From Mermis nigrescens (lineage: Eukaryota; Nematoda; Enoplea; Mermithida; Mermithidae), in contig JAVLUZ010000340.1 in the NCBI GenBank assembly GCA_036768485.1, positions 2,739,470 through 2,803,469 on the forward strand: DNA of 64,000 bases, read 5' to 3'. Shown here piece by piece: positions 23,560 through 35,766 of this stretch (position 1 is the stretch's first letter; each line of letters starts with the position of its first letter). The notes beneath the pieces are model-generated. The model worked only from the letters and a program-made list of their open reading frames with translations. It was not told the DNA's origin and made no database searches. The translations under genes were made by a program, and so were the position numbers.

Positions 23560-23990
23560 CATATTTGCTTATGTGTGATGTATCAAATTATTGGTCGAAA
23601 ATCTTGTCTTTCCATGACAGATTTTTTGTGCTTAATCAAAATACTACTCGTTGCACAAATCGTTTCAAGCTGTTGTTCCTCTTGTCCGTTCTAATTTACA
23701 AAAATTTGACTTTTTCTATAAGTATATCTCTGTTTGGAATCACCTACCTGATTTTGTAGTCTCTTCCCCTGACTTAAATATATTCAAATCTAGATTAATT
23801 GATGTCGACTTATCCAAATTTATTATAGGGCGGGCTTAAATCGTCATTTTCATGACTCGCTCATCGCCTTTTGCTGTACGCTTTTATTCTTTTGACCGTA
23901 CGTTTTATTACTCTTTTACATCTTTCGTAATTGTCGCGTTTCAGTAATAAATTATTTCATTCATTCATTTCATTCAAAAAAAAAAACTTC
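23560..23990 (+). pseudogene. LINE 3' end, plus-strand copy
   Basis: The frame ending at 23839 reads FDFFYKYISVWNHLPDFV then SSPDLNIFKSRLIDVDL and stops. This matches the conserved WNxLPxxVVxxPSLxxFKxRL end of jockey/CR1-type LINE proteins. After the stop, TCGTCATTTTCATGACTCGC and following bases are the reverse complement of about 20645-20505, so this is the same LINE family in the opposite orientation. The 3' tail is (ATTC)n followed by an A run near 23950-23990. Upstream the frame is broken. Confidence 0.8.
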
Positions 23991-25109
23991 ACTACGATTG
24001 AAAATTCTTATCTTTTGTACGGATTTCGTCAGTTTTTGTAATGCAAAAATGCGTTTTAGAGAGCTAAAATTTCCAAATTTTCTGACGCTTCGCGCCATTT
24101 GATAAATCATAGTTTTTATCGTCAAAAGCGACTTCAGAATTGGCTAAAATGCTTTACTGAAGGAAGAAAATCAAGTTTCAATAGAAATAACGTATACTGA
24201 TCGTGATATTTCTAGTAGAGCGCGAAATTTTCATACAAAAGTGCATCAAACACTGCTATTACATGTGTACATAGGATTTTCTACTTAAAAAAGACTGATT
24301 TTTCAACACAAGTGCTCTATTTTTAACGCTTTTAGACCACCCCAAACAGGTGGAAAAAGGTTGGAAAAAAGGGAAAAATTTTGGTCTGGTCTATAATGTC
24401 AACCAAATCGCCGGGAAAAAAACGGTGGTCTGGGGTGGCGCGCTCAAGCGCCCCCAGCGGGTTCAGGGCAAATCCCCAGAAAAATTTTGTAAAAGAACAC
24501 TCCAATTTGGAATCGTAACGTTTTAAATTTTTACAACATCAGCCGAATCAAGGCTTTAATCCACCCCTAAAAATAGTCAAAGTTTATCAGACAATCGTAA
24601 TCATCGCCAAAAAATTGCTGTCATTCTTGCTTCTTGAACAAATCTCATTTTCTGTACAAAACGTGTGAAGAAAAGGATAAATGTAGATGCAAAATATCCT
24701 TTATTTCGTATGAAAGACTTAAAATGGAGTGTTTAACCCGACCGCTTGGGACTACTGTAATTATAATTTTAAAATTCGCCGTTGAAGCGCCAAAAATCTT
24801 TGCCATTTTTGGCTTAAAAAGCGAAGGGAAAAATAGTCCACATATTTCATTTCGGGGGGAAGTGCCCCCTATCATCCCTGGATACAGGCCTGAACCTCCT
24901 AAACTCCAGACGCGCCGGATCGCATATCCCCTTTTAAAAACAGGCGAAGCCCTGAACAAAGTACAGATCGATTTCGGCAAAATCGATAAATCCTAATGTC
25001 TTTTTAGCAGAAAACAACGCGAAACTTCTGCCCAGTTGGCCGAAACCGGCGCATTTTCACCGCTTTCCGACGAAGTTGGCAACACCACGTTTTTGCATGC
25101 TTCTGAATC

Positions 25110-25764
25110 CAGGGTTGGCAAGGCTGGATTTTTTGAACTTGGGTTTTGTTGTGGGTTTTTTGGGTGCAAGAAATCGTTGGGTTTTGGGTTTTTTATCCAC
25201 AGGTTAAGAATTCATTTTTAATGAAATTAAATACTGCGTATTGTCAATGTTTTTTTGTATCATGGTTGTTCCTTTTACAATTGCTTGCGATGCACGAGGT
25301 TAAGTGTCCATCCATTCTCATCCTCTCCTCCTTCCTGTTGCTGTTTTTCTCCTATAGTATATACTTTTAAAATGAGAAAAGCCGCCCAATAAAGGCTATG
25401 TGGCAATGTGGCATGGATTTTCCTACTAATATGGCAAATTTTTTTGTTTTTTTCTTGAAGCAGAGCAGAATTTATGAAGAAATTTCAATATTATGCATTT
25501 AAAAATTGCTCTGCCCAATTTTTCATTCTGTTCACACAGCATGGATTGTGCTTGTGAATGACCAATTTTGTTGTTGAATTTTGTGTATTAGCTGAATAAA
25601 GTTGTTGTTTACTTGTTTTGTTTTGTGTCTTGAAGCTGTTGAAATATTCTCAGCTACTATATATAGCTCGAACTAGAATTTTCATAAAAAACCCATAAAA
25701 ACCCTTAAAAACCCCAAAAACCCAAAATTCGAAATTTTTCAAATCTGGGTTTTTTCCATCCCTG
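25110..25764. mobile_element. hAT-like element with GGGTTTTTT-rich ends, 655 bp
   Basis: It starts CAGGGTTGGCAAGGCTGG and ends TTTTTTCCATCCCTG, with terminal CAGGG(A/T)TGG inverted repeats. It is flanked by a perfect 8-bp duplication tctgaatc (25102-25109 and 25765-25772). It contains blocks of GGGTTTTTTGGG type near one end and their complement near the other. A second copy in the opposite orientation lies 450 bp downstream. There is no transposase frame. Confidence 0.9.
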
Positions 25765-25947
25765 TCTGAATCTGATGCTCCATTCCAGGATTGCCAGGTC
25801 TAAATTTCAAAAACAATTAAAAACGCCAAAAAACTGTTTTGGACGCCCAGAAACACTACGACCCTGTGGTTAAGCATAGGGACCCCAACCCAAACTACCA
25901 AATGAACCTCAAAATTACCAGCATGATAGTACCAACCTAACAACACT

Positions 25948-27475
25948 CAGTGTTGCCAACTCTGAAAAGACCAACCGGACATACCAACATATAAAACCGG
26001 ACAAAACCGGACATGAGCGCAGTAAAATTCCGGCCAAAACCGGACAAACAATGTATACACTTGATAAATAACAAGGTGGCTAAAATTTATTCAAATTAAC
26101 TATTGCACTTAATTATCTATCACATTAAACGCATTTTGCACATTAAGCTTGGCCGTTTTAACATGATCAAGAAGAGCATTGCGTTTTGGGCGTAGATTAG
26201 CAGAACATAATTTACAGCAGGGATGGAAAAGACCCAGATTTTAAAATTTCGAATTTTGGGTTTTGGGTTTTTTTGGGTTTTTTGTGGGTTTTTTGGGTTT
26301 TTTTGGGTTTTTTAAGGGTTTTTTATGGGTTTTTTTTATAAAAATCCTAGCTCGAGCTATAGATAGTAGCTGAGAATACTTCAACAGCTTCAAGACACAA
26401 AACGAAACAAGTAAACAACAACTTTATTCAGCTAATACACAAAATTCAACAACAAAATTGGTCATTCACAAGCACAATCCATGCCACATACCTATACATA
26501 TGCATCTGTCTCTTAAATGCTCAGTCAGACACTAGGATTTAGCCAACAGAACAGATGCATTGGATCTAGCTCTCAAAAAATTATTGAAAATTCAGTAGGC
26601 TCATAATACTTCTCCTGTAAAATTAAATTTTATCTTTGCATACAAACGCTTACGACAAAAATGGATTTTTAATAAAATCCTCATTGTACAAATGAAACAA
26701 GAACAGCATATTAATAGGTATAATGTACAAAAAACATTGACAATACACAGTATTTAATTCCATTACAAATAAATTCTTAACCTGTGGATAAAAAACCCAA
26801 AAAACCCAAAACTCAACGATTTCTTGCACCCAAAAAACCCACAAAAAACCCAAAAAACCCATGTTCAAAAAACCCAGCCTTGCCAACCCTGATTTACAGT
26901 GAGCAGAACCGTCTGAGCTTTCTAATAGCCACAATTTGAAATTTGGTTCCCGAAGCCAAGACTTGACAAATGCATGAGTTCCGGACTTGCGTTTCTTTTT
27001 AACCGGTGATGGCATAGTTGACTAGAATTATGCCCTGAAAAGCAGCGATCAGTTTACATAGGTAAAAAACCAATAGCGAGTGACAAACAAAGTACAGAAT
27101 TACATAAAGTACAAAGACACAACATGAGGCGAGTACTGACTGAATAGCAAGTGATTTGACGACTTAATGTGTAAGTAGTAAAGTTAGAGGTGAACAAGGT
27201 CGAGCGATATTGAGAAGGTATGCGGAGCGGATGATTAGCCACTAGCCAGTGTGTTTGTGTGTGTATGGTTACTTCCTACAGTAAGCAAATGTGAAACAAG
27301 AACATGCAGCATGGCAATAACCTGATTCAGACAAAATTTTAAAACCGGCCAAAAGCGGACCAACTGCTTAAAAACCGGACATCGAAAACCGGCCATGACC
27401 GTCGACCAGACAAAACCGGACATCAAGCCTGAAAACCGAACAAATGTCCGGTTTCCGGCCATGTTGGCAACCCTG
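25948..27475. mobile_element. hAT-like element with ACCGGAC-rich ends, hosting a nested insertion
   Basis: It starts CAGTGTTGCCAACTC and ends ATGTTGGCAACCCTG, near-perfect inverted repeats. The direct repeat caacact flanks it (25941-25947 and 27476-27482, 7 bp; an eighth base may have been lost). Subterminal regions repeat AAAACCGGACA and its complement many times, a likely array of protein-binding sites. Bases 26218-26891 are a separate, later insertion. Without it the element is about 0.85 kb and has no recognised coding region. Confidence 0.82.
26218..26891. mobile_element. Nested hAT-like element, inverted copy of the 25110 element, 674 bp
   Basis: It starts CAGGGATGGAAAAGACC and ends AGCCTTGCCAACCCTG, inside a perfect 8-bp duplication atttacag (26210-26217 and 26892-26899). 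It matches the reverse complement of 25110-25764 along most of its length, including the unusual GGGTTTTTT blocks and an AGGTTAAGAATT stretch. It sits inside the older ACCGGAC element. Confidence 0.9.
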
Positions 27476-27619
27476 CAACACTGCTTCCTTGGATGTCGTA
27501 CAGTAACTAGTATTAAACTTCAGATTACGCAAAGCATTACACGTGCGCAAATTATTTTACAAGAATTCGAGCGCATAGGTCGACATTCTATACATACATA
27601 AGTAATGAAGTACATTCCA

Positions 27620-28760
27620 GGAATGCCGCAGCGATACTATTTTCCTTAGCGAAACTATACGATTCAAAGCCACTAATGCCATTTTTCAATGTAATAACGT
27701 TGCTCGCATTCAAAAATTGTCAACCGCATACATGCAGGACTTATAGTCTGTTACACACAACTTCGGTCAAGATGATATCGCTAAACTCGTAGTCTGGTCC
27801 AAGGATTGGCAGTTAAAAATAGCTACTGAAAAATGCTATGCGTTATATCCAGGTTTTGAAATTCCAAGCATTCTTATAGAATTTCTGACCTGACTGTAGA
27901 ACAGAGTGTAAATTCTGTAAAGGATTTGGGTGTTTACGTATCAAGTAAACTTGATTTTAAGTTCCACTATAATGATATAACGCGTAGAGCTTATGCTAAG
28001 GCTATGCTAATATCGAAATCATTTGCTTCTAAAAATAAACTAAATATGTCTAGGGCTTTCACTGTTTACGTCAGACCGCTTCTTGAGTATTGTAGCACTG
28101 TTTGGAATCCATACCGTAAGACCCATGTTTCAATGATCGAAAATGTTCAAAGGAAATTTACACGTAAAATTATTGGATTCCGGGGACTTTCTTATGCTGA
28201 AAGACTCAGTTCCTTAGAATTGGATAGCCTGGAGATTCGCACATTGCGTAGTGATCTGTGTATGATGTATCAGATATTGAGTGGTAGATGTGTTTTGCAG
28301 CAAGCCGACTTTTTTACTTTTTGTGAAAACAGCACGCGTGCTCAAAATTCAATGAAATGTGAATGCACTCCTTTTCGGCTTGATGTTCGTGGGTATGATT
28401 TATCCAATAGGTGGATTCACGTATGGAATTCCCTCCCTGAAGCTGTTGTAAGATCTCGTGTTGCTTCCCTCCGTGAAAAGTTGATCTAACGGGGTATTTG
28501 CTAGGGGGCGTGTTCTAAGTGGATAATTTATTTAGCCTGCGCGCCTACCTTCGTCTTTTGCACTAATCTCGTATAAATGTACTTTAATTAATAATTTCTT
28601 GCTTTTAGAATATGTGATTTTGTATGATGATTCATGTCGAATGTTTATTTATAATTGTATTGCATTGTATATTAATGTTTCTTTTCTTATTGTGTTCTTT
28701 TTTGTGCGACGAAAATAAAATATTTGCATTTGTATTGTATAACCCTCGGCTTATACTGTC
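27620..28760 (+). pseudogene. LINE reverse-transcriptase C-terminal fragment and 3' region
   Basis: A frame open from about 27862 to the stop at 28489 encodes the end of a jockey/CR1-type LINE reverse transcriptase. Landmarks are VKDLGVYVSSKLDF, VYVRPLLEYCSTVWNPYRKT, MIENVQRKFTRKIIGF, LSYAERLSSLELDSLEIR, FRLDVRGYDLSNRWIHVWNS and LPEAVV. About 60 bases upstream another frame continues the protein (KDWQLKIATEKCYALYPG, the WQLxxNxxKC block), so there is a frameshift near 27855. It is truncated 5' with no endonuclease domain. The 3' untranslated part runs to about 28760. Confidence 0.88.
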
Positions 28761-29179
28761 GGTGAAAATTCTTAAAATTTATGCACGAAGTCATGTGAAA
28801 CAGACTATAGTTTTAATTGTATTTGTAGATCATTCTGCACGGTGGCAAACTGACCTTCGCCATTACAAAGAGCAAGGTCTTCTGGATCTTTCGCTCTGAC
28901 TCGCATGCGTGGGATGAACATTCACTCGGGCTCTTGCTCACTTTCTGCCTTAATTTAAGTCTATTAGACAGTCAGTAGCAGACGTGTTTTCGGGGGAGGG
29001 GATTGGACCTCCCAGGGATTGTCGATTTTTTTGTATAAGTTGTAAAAACTGTGCCTTTTTGATTTAAGTCTCAAAATTTCTGGCGCCTCGCACCATAACT
29101 TGCTTGAGATTTCTTTTAGAAAGAGCGAGCATTGTCTGGAACGTCAAAAAACGATGTTTTGATGTGCACCCATCGTTTT

Positions 29180-29510
29180 TTATCCCAAAAAGGAATTTTT
29201 CAAAAATTTTTGGGGTTTGACCCCCCAGAATGCCCATTCTGTACATGTACGGTGAGTACCACACCTGGGCGTGGGGGGGGGTTTGGGGGGGTATGCACCC
29301 CCCCAGAAACCAAAATACCCCCCCCCCAGAATTCAATTTTTGAAAAATTTTTTCGTCTTTTTCGTAATTTTTTGATGCCAATGGATAGTGCTTGATGAGA
29401 AACGTCGAAAAATGGTGTTTTTATCGCCATACCACCATTTTTAGGAGCCATTTTTTGACCTTGAAAAAATCTTGCACCCCCCCCCAGAATTTACTTGCTG
29501 CCTACGTATG
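29180..29510. repeat. GC-rich repeat of the 'CATTGGCATCAAAAAATTGCG' type
   Basis: This is a reverse copy of a family with landmarks GTTTCTCATCGAGCACTATC, ATTGGCATCAAAAAATTGCG, AAATTGAATTCTGGGGGG and CACGCCCAGGTGTGG. Other copies lie near 31530-31790, 33690-33927, 38310-38540 and 58196-58490. Open frames on both strands here are an effect of the repeat and not genes. Confidence 0.7.
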
Positions 29511-32500
29511 GTGAGTACTCTACCAAAGTTTCCGCAGTAAAGCTTAATATGCTCATCGATTGTTATGCACAGCGTTGTTTAAACCACTTTTGTAATCGAT
29601 TTACGCTAATTAAATAATTGTAATTCACGCACCAGGTACCGTGGAAATAAGACTACGATAACTACCCTTTTGCAGCTACTTCCTGATAGCCACTGAAAAT
29701 TATTTTAAATGCACAAAGTTAAGTACTTATGCGAAATAGGCTAAAATTACATGAACAGGTAAAATCAAGTGTATTCTACAGTGTTTCACGTTCGACAACA
29801 AATTTTTTGTACATTCCCAAGATGGCATGGCATACAAAGAATGACATAATGTGCCAATATAAAAAATGAAATAACAATGCACTGCGCATGCGACAAGCGC
29901 AGCAGCACACTATCGGCTAATCAGACGATGTGAATTCTTCCAAACGAACACTGTACTTACGAATCATTAGCATAAAACGGCATCGTGCGTATCAATAGTC
30001 CATTTCGCAAAACCTGATGGATGGAATAGTTTTCAACGCTTACAGGAGAATTAAGCTGCTCTTAGACACCACAGTGATAAAATTTTGCATAAATTCATAT
30101 GTACGTTGAATGTCGCAGCTTTCACTTCAGTTTAAATCGTCAATGAAATTAAAAGCACCGATTCAACGATTCTCATCTAAGCACAAGGTACCATGAAACA
30201 GACTAACCTACCTATTTATACATAATAGACGAATATTTCATTTCTTAAAAAACGGTAAACAAAGCATTTCGCTTAAAAGTTGAGTTAGCCAGGAATCACC
30301 GTAAATTATCATTAGATTCTTCCAAAATTTGTCCAGCTAAATGCTTTGAACATCAAACATTAACAAGGCAAGCCATACATCATTAAGAGTAATTTTTCAG
30401 TCCACTTTATATGAGAATTACAGTTAGAAATTTAAATTACAGTGGCTGCCAAAAAAGGACAGCTTTTTATTCTGTTATCCACGACTACGAGTAATCTTCA
30501 CTTAACGGAGCTTCACTCAAAAGTAATTTGAGAAAATTAACGAAAAAGTATGCCATATTATTCGCCAGGTAACCACATTCTGGAAATCCGATCGGGCAAA
30601 TCGCAAAAAACTATCTCATTTCTAGACCGGATTTTCGAGGGGAGAGGCGGTTCACATTCATGGGGGATGCTCATGTGTGGTCGTCTCGCCAATCTATATT
30701 TTGCTAAAAAAAGGATGTTTTCTCAACAGAAATGCGTACACATGTAAGACTAAAATTAATGAAGCGCTACAAATTAAGGTCAGTTAAGAACATTGTGTCT
30801 TCTCCAAAAATGCCTGCGCATTGCGAAAGTTCAATAATTCAAATTTGCAATTGTCCGACCACTTTCATCTGTGCAGCGCTACGACAAAAACTACTTTTCG
30901 ACGCGAGCCTACATACGAATTATCAAAAACAACGGCAGTGCATATATCCAAAAATATAAGGCTGAATTAAAAAGTGATGTATAATTGAGCAATAAGTGAT
31001 TCGGAGTTTTTCGCCTATCGTCGCAAAACCTAGCGTATGCAAAAATATACAAAGCAGACAGTGTGCACAATTACAATACGCATACAGCATGTAAAATGCG
31101 CCACTAAAATAATCTTTCAAACAGATCAAATAAAAGCGTTGGAAGTACGCAAAATGCCAAGGCGCTAGCCAAAGTTAATGTGTTGAAATTTGCGATAAAA
31201 AATAGGAACGCGGATATTTTGGTTATTTCACCATTTCTTGCAGATTTATAATGCTGAACGCATTCGTTACAACCGCAGACTTTAGGCAATTTGAGCTAGG
31301 AAACAGGAAATATGCATAGAAATGATTTCTCTATTTCTGACACCTATCCGTATTAGATTTAAGTATACTAGCTGAATTTTGTTTTTGATGACGAAGACTT
31401 ACATCCACTACGACTATTGTTACCGCAGGTAGTAAGAAGTAAGGTGGAAATAAATCGAAGACAAGAGCGATCTTTAGAGATGAGTGCCATCTTTAAAAGG
31501 CGATAACTTGTCCTGAGAAAGCGGTGCAGACAACGAGAGTGATTTGCATACGTGGGCAGCACCAATTCTGGGGGTGCAATCTTTTTCAAAGGTCAAAAAA
31601 TTGCATTAAAATGGTGGTACGGCGAAGAAAACTCCATTTTTCAACGTTTCTCATCAAGCACTATCCATTGGCATCAAAAAATTGCGAAAAGAACAAGAAA
31701 AATTTAGAAAAATTGAATTCTGGGGGGGGTATTTTGGTTTCTCGGGGATGCATACCCCCAAACTCCCCACTACCAGGTGTGGTGATATGTATATACACAT
31801 GCATGTATGTATGTTAAAATAAATTGCTAATCCCGAATTGACCAGTGATTCACATTTCATCAATTTTTTCATCAAATCGTCAATCTTTTTTCAACTGATT
31901 ATTCTCATTTCGGAGCTAATCACAGAAAACCAAGCCGAATCAAGTCATCTCTTCCACATATTTTAATTTGTGCGCAAAAATATTGTTTATCCCGTGCTTT
32001 GTTATCAATTTCCGCCAAGATTTTCTAATCACAGACGAATCAATACAACCAAAGTTTTAAATTCAACAGCCAATTAATACTCAACTACGCGGATAAATGC
32101 ATCAGTCGTACAAACCATTTACAACAGACAAAAATCTACTGGCAAGGAAATAATTAACACCACGACGGAAGACGATGACAGAAAATAAGGGACGCGCGCG
32201 AGCATACGTGTAACACGAAGGATAGGGGGATCCCCCCACCCACAGTTGGTCGTCCCCATGCCTTCCAAAGCCAGAAAATATTTGACCCCCTCCAGACAAG
32301 CACAGCAAGGGAATCCTGAGGAGGGGTTAAATTTAAAAGTAGGTACCTTTTTGGGCCCGAAAATGGTGAATACGCGTTAGAAACATCGTTTTGGCGTTTC
32401 TGACGACGCTCGATCTTTCTAGAGCATAAAAACATTTTAAAAAATTTCAAAAAATTTAAAAAGTCGAACAGATTGCACAAAATATAGTTAAACATGAGTA

Positions 32501-32887
32501 TATGGCGCGAAGCGCCGAAAAATTGACACTTTTGAGCAAATAGATAGCTAAAAACGCTTATAAGAATTACAATTTTTACGAATTTCCAGGAAACCTTTGG
32601 AAACATTTAAAAAATCGCGAATTGGGAGGCCTTCTGGTTAAACACCCCCTCAGATCATGTATACCCCTCTGTTTTAAAAAAAATTGAATTTTTGACCGTT
32701 TTTAGCTGATTTTGGCCAAAATTCAAGGTCATTTAGCCACTCCGTAAAAATAGCTGGGGACTCTGACCCAAAATTTCGAGCCGTTACACGTACGGACGCG
32801 AGCGCGAATCGCCAACGAATCCGGCGGCGCCCGAGTCGCCGCCGCGCCTATTTATTGCCAAATGCCAACCGAATCGCGAAAAAACGC

Positions 32888-33400
32888 TTAACGACGAGCA
32901 TCGATTGTCGTCTTGACGTTTGAGTCAGAACGACCAGAAGGGACATCCCGATCATCCAAGCAATCGTTGTAGTAGAATTGGCCGAAGGAACCGTAAAGTT
33001 CGCGTTTCGCACCGCAATAATAATAGGGCGGCGGCGGCGGGAGACGCAGCTCGTGCAAATTAGGCGTCGAAGCAAAGCGAGCGGCGGTGGCGACGACGGG
33101 CGGCGCGCGATTAGGCGACGCGCGCGAATCACCGTTGCACATGCAGGCGCCGCGCGGCTTATCGTTTATTCTCCAACGACCGGCGTCGTCGTCGTCGAAA
33201 CGACGTCGCGTAGCAGAAGCGACGGGCCCTAAAAGTCGACGGTTGCCCAAAAGTTGCGGTTGACTGTCGAATTGTTGAGGCAGCGAATGAGCGACGCGCG
33301 ATTCTGCCGCCGTAGGCAGAATCGGATGCGAAGAGCGAGGCGCCAAGGCGCGTTCCGGCGGTCGAATCGTATTTCGATCCTTTCTGCAGCAGCGAACGTC
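32888..33400 (-). CDS. ex: Expanded (ex) homologue, terminal exon with PPxY motif and stop
   Basis: This is the last coding exon: 170 codons and TAA. The acceptor TTTATTTGCATAG|GAC begins in phase 0, matching the previous exon. The sequence is rich in Arg, Pro and Ser, with FDDDDAGRWR, then FASTPNLHELRLPPPPPYYY. PPPPPY at exon residues 121-126 contains a PPxY motif, the class that binds WW domains. In Drosophila, Expanded PPxY motifs bind Yorkie and hold it in the cytoplasm. An AATAAA lies on the minus strand at 32851-32856, about 30 bases after the stop, and could be the polyadenylation signal. The exon is GC-rich, unlike its flanks. Confidence 0.85.
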   Translation of the reverse strand, partial: DVRCCRKDRNTIRPPERALAPRSSHPILPTAAESRVAHSLPQQFDSQPQLLGNRRLLGPVASATRRRFDDDDAGRWRINDKPRGACMCNGDSRASPNRAPPVVATAARFASTPNLHELRLPPPPPYYYCGAKRELYGSFGQFYYNDCLDDRDVPSGRSDSNVKTTIDARR

Positions 33401-34435
33401 CTATGCAAATAAACATTTGAATAAAAATAATAAAATAATATAAATATAAATACAAATCATATCTCTTTAGTTAAATTCCGACATGACTGTAAAGAATATG
33501 GTTTTGCTACCAGATCAGATAGAGCTTGAAACTATCTTGCACAATACATTCGAAATTCTTCAAATGTCGAGACGTGTAGGAGAAATTTGAAAAAAGGTTT
33601 AGTTCAGAAATTTTTCGATGAGGCACAAGTGAGCGCAATTAGTTAGTTGCCTGTGTCCATGGTATTCACATTTTATACTTACTACCATACGTGGACAGCA
33701 AGAAAATTCTGGGGGTGCAACATTTTTTGAAGGTCAAAAAATGGCCCTAAAAATGGTAGTATGGCTAAAAACACCATTTTTCGACGTTTCTCATCGAGCA
33801 ATATCCATTGGCATCAAAAAATTGCGAGAAAAAACGAAAAAAATTTCAAAAATTGAATTCTGGAGAGGGGTATTTGGGTTTCTCGGGGGGGGGGGTACAT
33901 ACCCCCCAAACCCCCGCGCCCAGTGTGCTTACTACCAGTGATCGTACTGGGACCCGACTCCGAAAAACTCGGCCTAAACCCCGACTCCGACAGGGGGCAA
34001 GATTTTCGAGTCGGGGTTGAACCTTTTTCGGGGGTGGTGAAATGAAGCATTTAATTTTTCGGTACATAGAAGAATTGTATAAATAGCAAATAAATTCGGC
34101 AAACACCAAACAAGGATGATTCATTCACGAGCATAATGAATATGTTAAACTCGACACTCGCGATATTTCATAGAATGTACGCTATTCGCCATCAGTGATC
34201 GGACCGAGGGTACTTTTTGGACCCTCGGCCTCGGCCGAGGCGACTTACAATCCTTGCCTCGGCCTCGGCCTCGGGTAATGCCGAGGGTCAAGCTTATATA
34301 CCTATACACATAAATAGTACTCTTAGAATATTTTGTATGTACATACATGAGCAAGAGAATAATCGTAATATTTAACACTTTATCGAACTAAGACAAATTT
34401 TTATTGATGTTAGCCAGAATTTTTATTTCAATCTG

Positions 34436-34545
34436 ATGAAGCAGATAATTCATAATCAAAATCTAGATCATCTGAATCAAAGTTAACCTCATCTATTTCG
34501 CCTTGTTGTGCTATCGCGTTATCGTCGTCGTCAGCCTTTATCAGA
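34436..34545 (-). pseudogene. Second copy of the acidic transposase-like tail
   Basis: On the minus strand this reads DDDNAIAQQGEIDEVN, then FDSDDLDFDYELSASSD and stops. It is an inverted, diverged copy of 35651-35766 within the same element. Differences from the plus copy are mostly single residues, so the two arms are not very recent duplicates. Confidence 0.5.
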
Positions 34546-35650
34546 TTCTTTGAAGTCACACTATTATAAACAACTGCTTTGAGATTGTGCTTTACAAAAT
34601 AGAGTTTTTGAACATTTTATGGTAGCAGACGAATGCGAGAATTACTGTACTTTCTGATCCATCCAGTAGCGATGGGGGCGGTATCCAAACTTTTCCAAAA
34701 AAGTCAAAAACAGGTACAAAATTTTGCCCTTAACGCTCGAAATAGCATTTTTCGGTGTTTTACATTGTATACTTTTACATAAAATCACTTTTGAAGTCAT
34801 ATTTTTCTTAAAATTTTAGAATTTTGGACAATTTTGTGCGAAAAAATCGTTACATTTCTGAGACTTTAACAAAAATCTGGCGCGAAGGGCCGAAAAATTT
34901 TTAAAATTAAGGCGGATAGACGTCTAAAAGCATGATTTCCTGTATTTATAGCATTTGATGCGAAACGTTGAAAACTTCTATTGAAAATAGAAGAAAACTA
35001 TGCAAAAATATTTGTTTCTGCTGTTAAAATTGTTTTGAAACCTACATGAACAGAAAAGGGCTTTCAGGTCGCCAAGAAAGTAAATAAATGTCATTAATAG
35101 GTATCATCCGGCGCGCAGCGCCGGAAAAATTCGAGAATTTATGGTCACTGACGGCCAAAAATCATTGCAAATTGCATATCCATTCTTTATCTCGCCAAAT
35201 ATTTCGGCCAATGGGGAGCGGCCGCCCCGCCCCTGCCCCCTCCCTTAAATCGGCCTCTGCATGTACAAAGCGACTGTACTTTCCGATCCATGTAGCGAAA
35301 AGACGCTTTTGGTTGTACAAATTATCATTGTGAAATTCAACGCGAAGCGCGAAAAGTCTTGCGATTATTCTCACATTTTATTTCGAAAGGGGCACTTTCC
35401 CCCAATACCCCTGTATACGAGCCTGAGCTCTACGTTAGGGTTAAAATAGGAACTATATGATATGCAGGAAGGTCGGTAGGATACTTAATCAGTGATACTG
35501 ACACACAAAACCTCTAAAATAAAAATAATTCATGACAATGCGGTGGAAGAATAGAAAAGCTGTGGTGAATGAATGACAAATGTTCAAAAACTTCTTTTTG
35601 TAAAACATATCTCAAAGCAGTTGGTTATATTAGTGTGACTTAAAAGAATC

Positions 35651-35766
35651 TGATAAAGGATGACGACGACGATGACGCGATAGCACAACAAGGCGAAATG
35701 GATGAGGCTAACTCTGATTCATATGATCAAGATTTTGATGATGAATTATCTGCTTCATCAGATTAA
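35651..35766 (+). pseudogene. Acidic C-terminal tail of a hAT-type transposase (remnant)
   Basis: An open stretch reads DDDDDDAIAQQGEMDEAN, then SDSYDQDFDDELSASSD and a TAA stop. Similar tails lie on the minus strand at about 34436-34545 and 56790-56905. The shared coding-like sequence and its position inside hAT elements suggest the end of the parent transposase. This is inference, because no dimerisation domain or catalytic part is present. Confidence 0.5.

Larger units (their letters stand above)
21611..32887. other. Intergenic region between PKC and ex, TE-dominated
   Basis: Upstream of the PKC start codon and downstream of the ex stop codon. Besides the elements listed separately, 24000-24950 holds decayed GC-rich repeats and 28800-30900 and 30900-31500 show no recognised feature. 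A repeat of the CATTGGCATC family lies near 31530-31790, and GC-rich and CATGCACAGC-family repeats lie near 32205-32640. No promoter for the PKC gene could be identified by eye. Confidence 0.6.

Noticed and set aside
24634..24996. Overlapping open frames of over 110 codons on both strands
   Set aside because: They cover GC-rich repeat sequence and a hairpin variant. Neither frame shows conserved motifs.
26255..26335. GGGTTTTTT repeats as interstitial telomere sequence
   Set aside because: The repeats are irregular, occur in two copies inside elements with terminal inverted repeats and 8-bp duplications, and belong to the transposon.
29064..29451. Open frames with Pro/Gly-rich runs on both strands
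   Set aside because: They come from poly-G/poly-C tracts of the CATTGGCATC repeat family, which recurs at four other places with frames broken.
32888..33455. Several other long frames around 33 kb on both strands
   Set aside because: They are alternate frames of the GC-rich ex terminal exon. Only the frame with the phase-matched acceptor and PPxY tail is supported.
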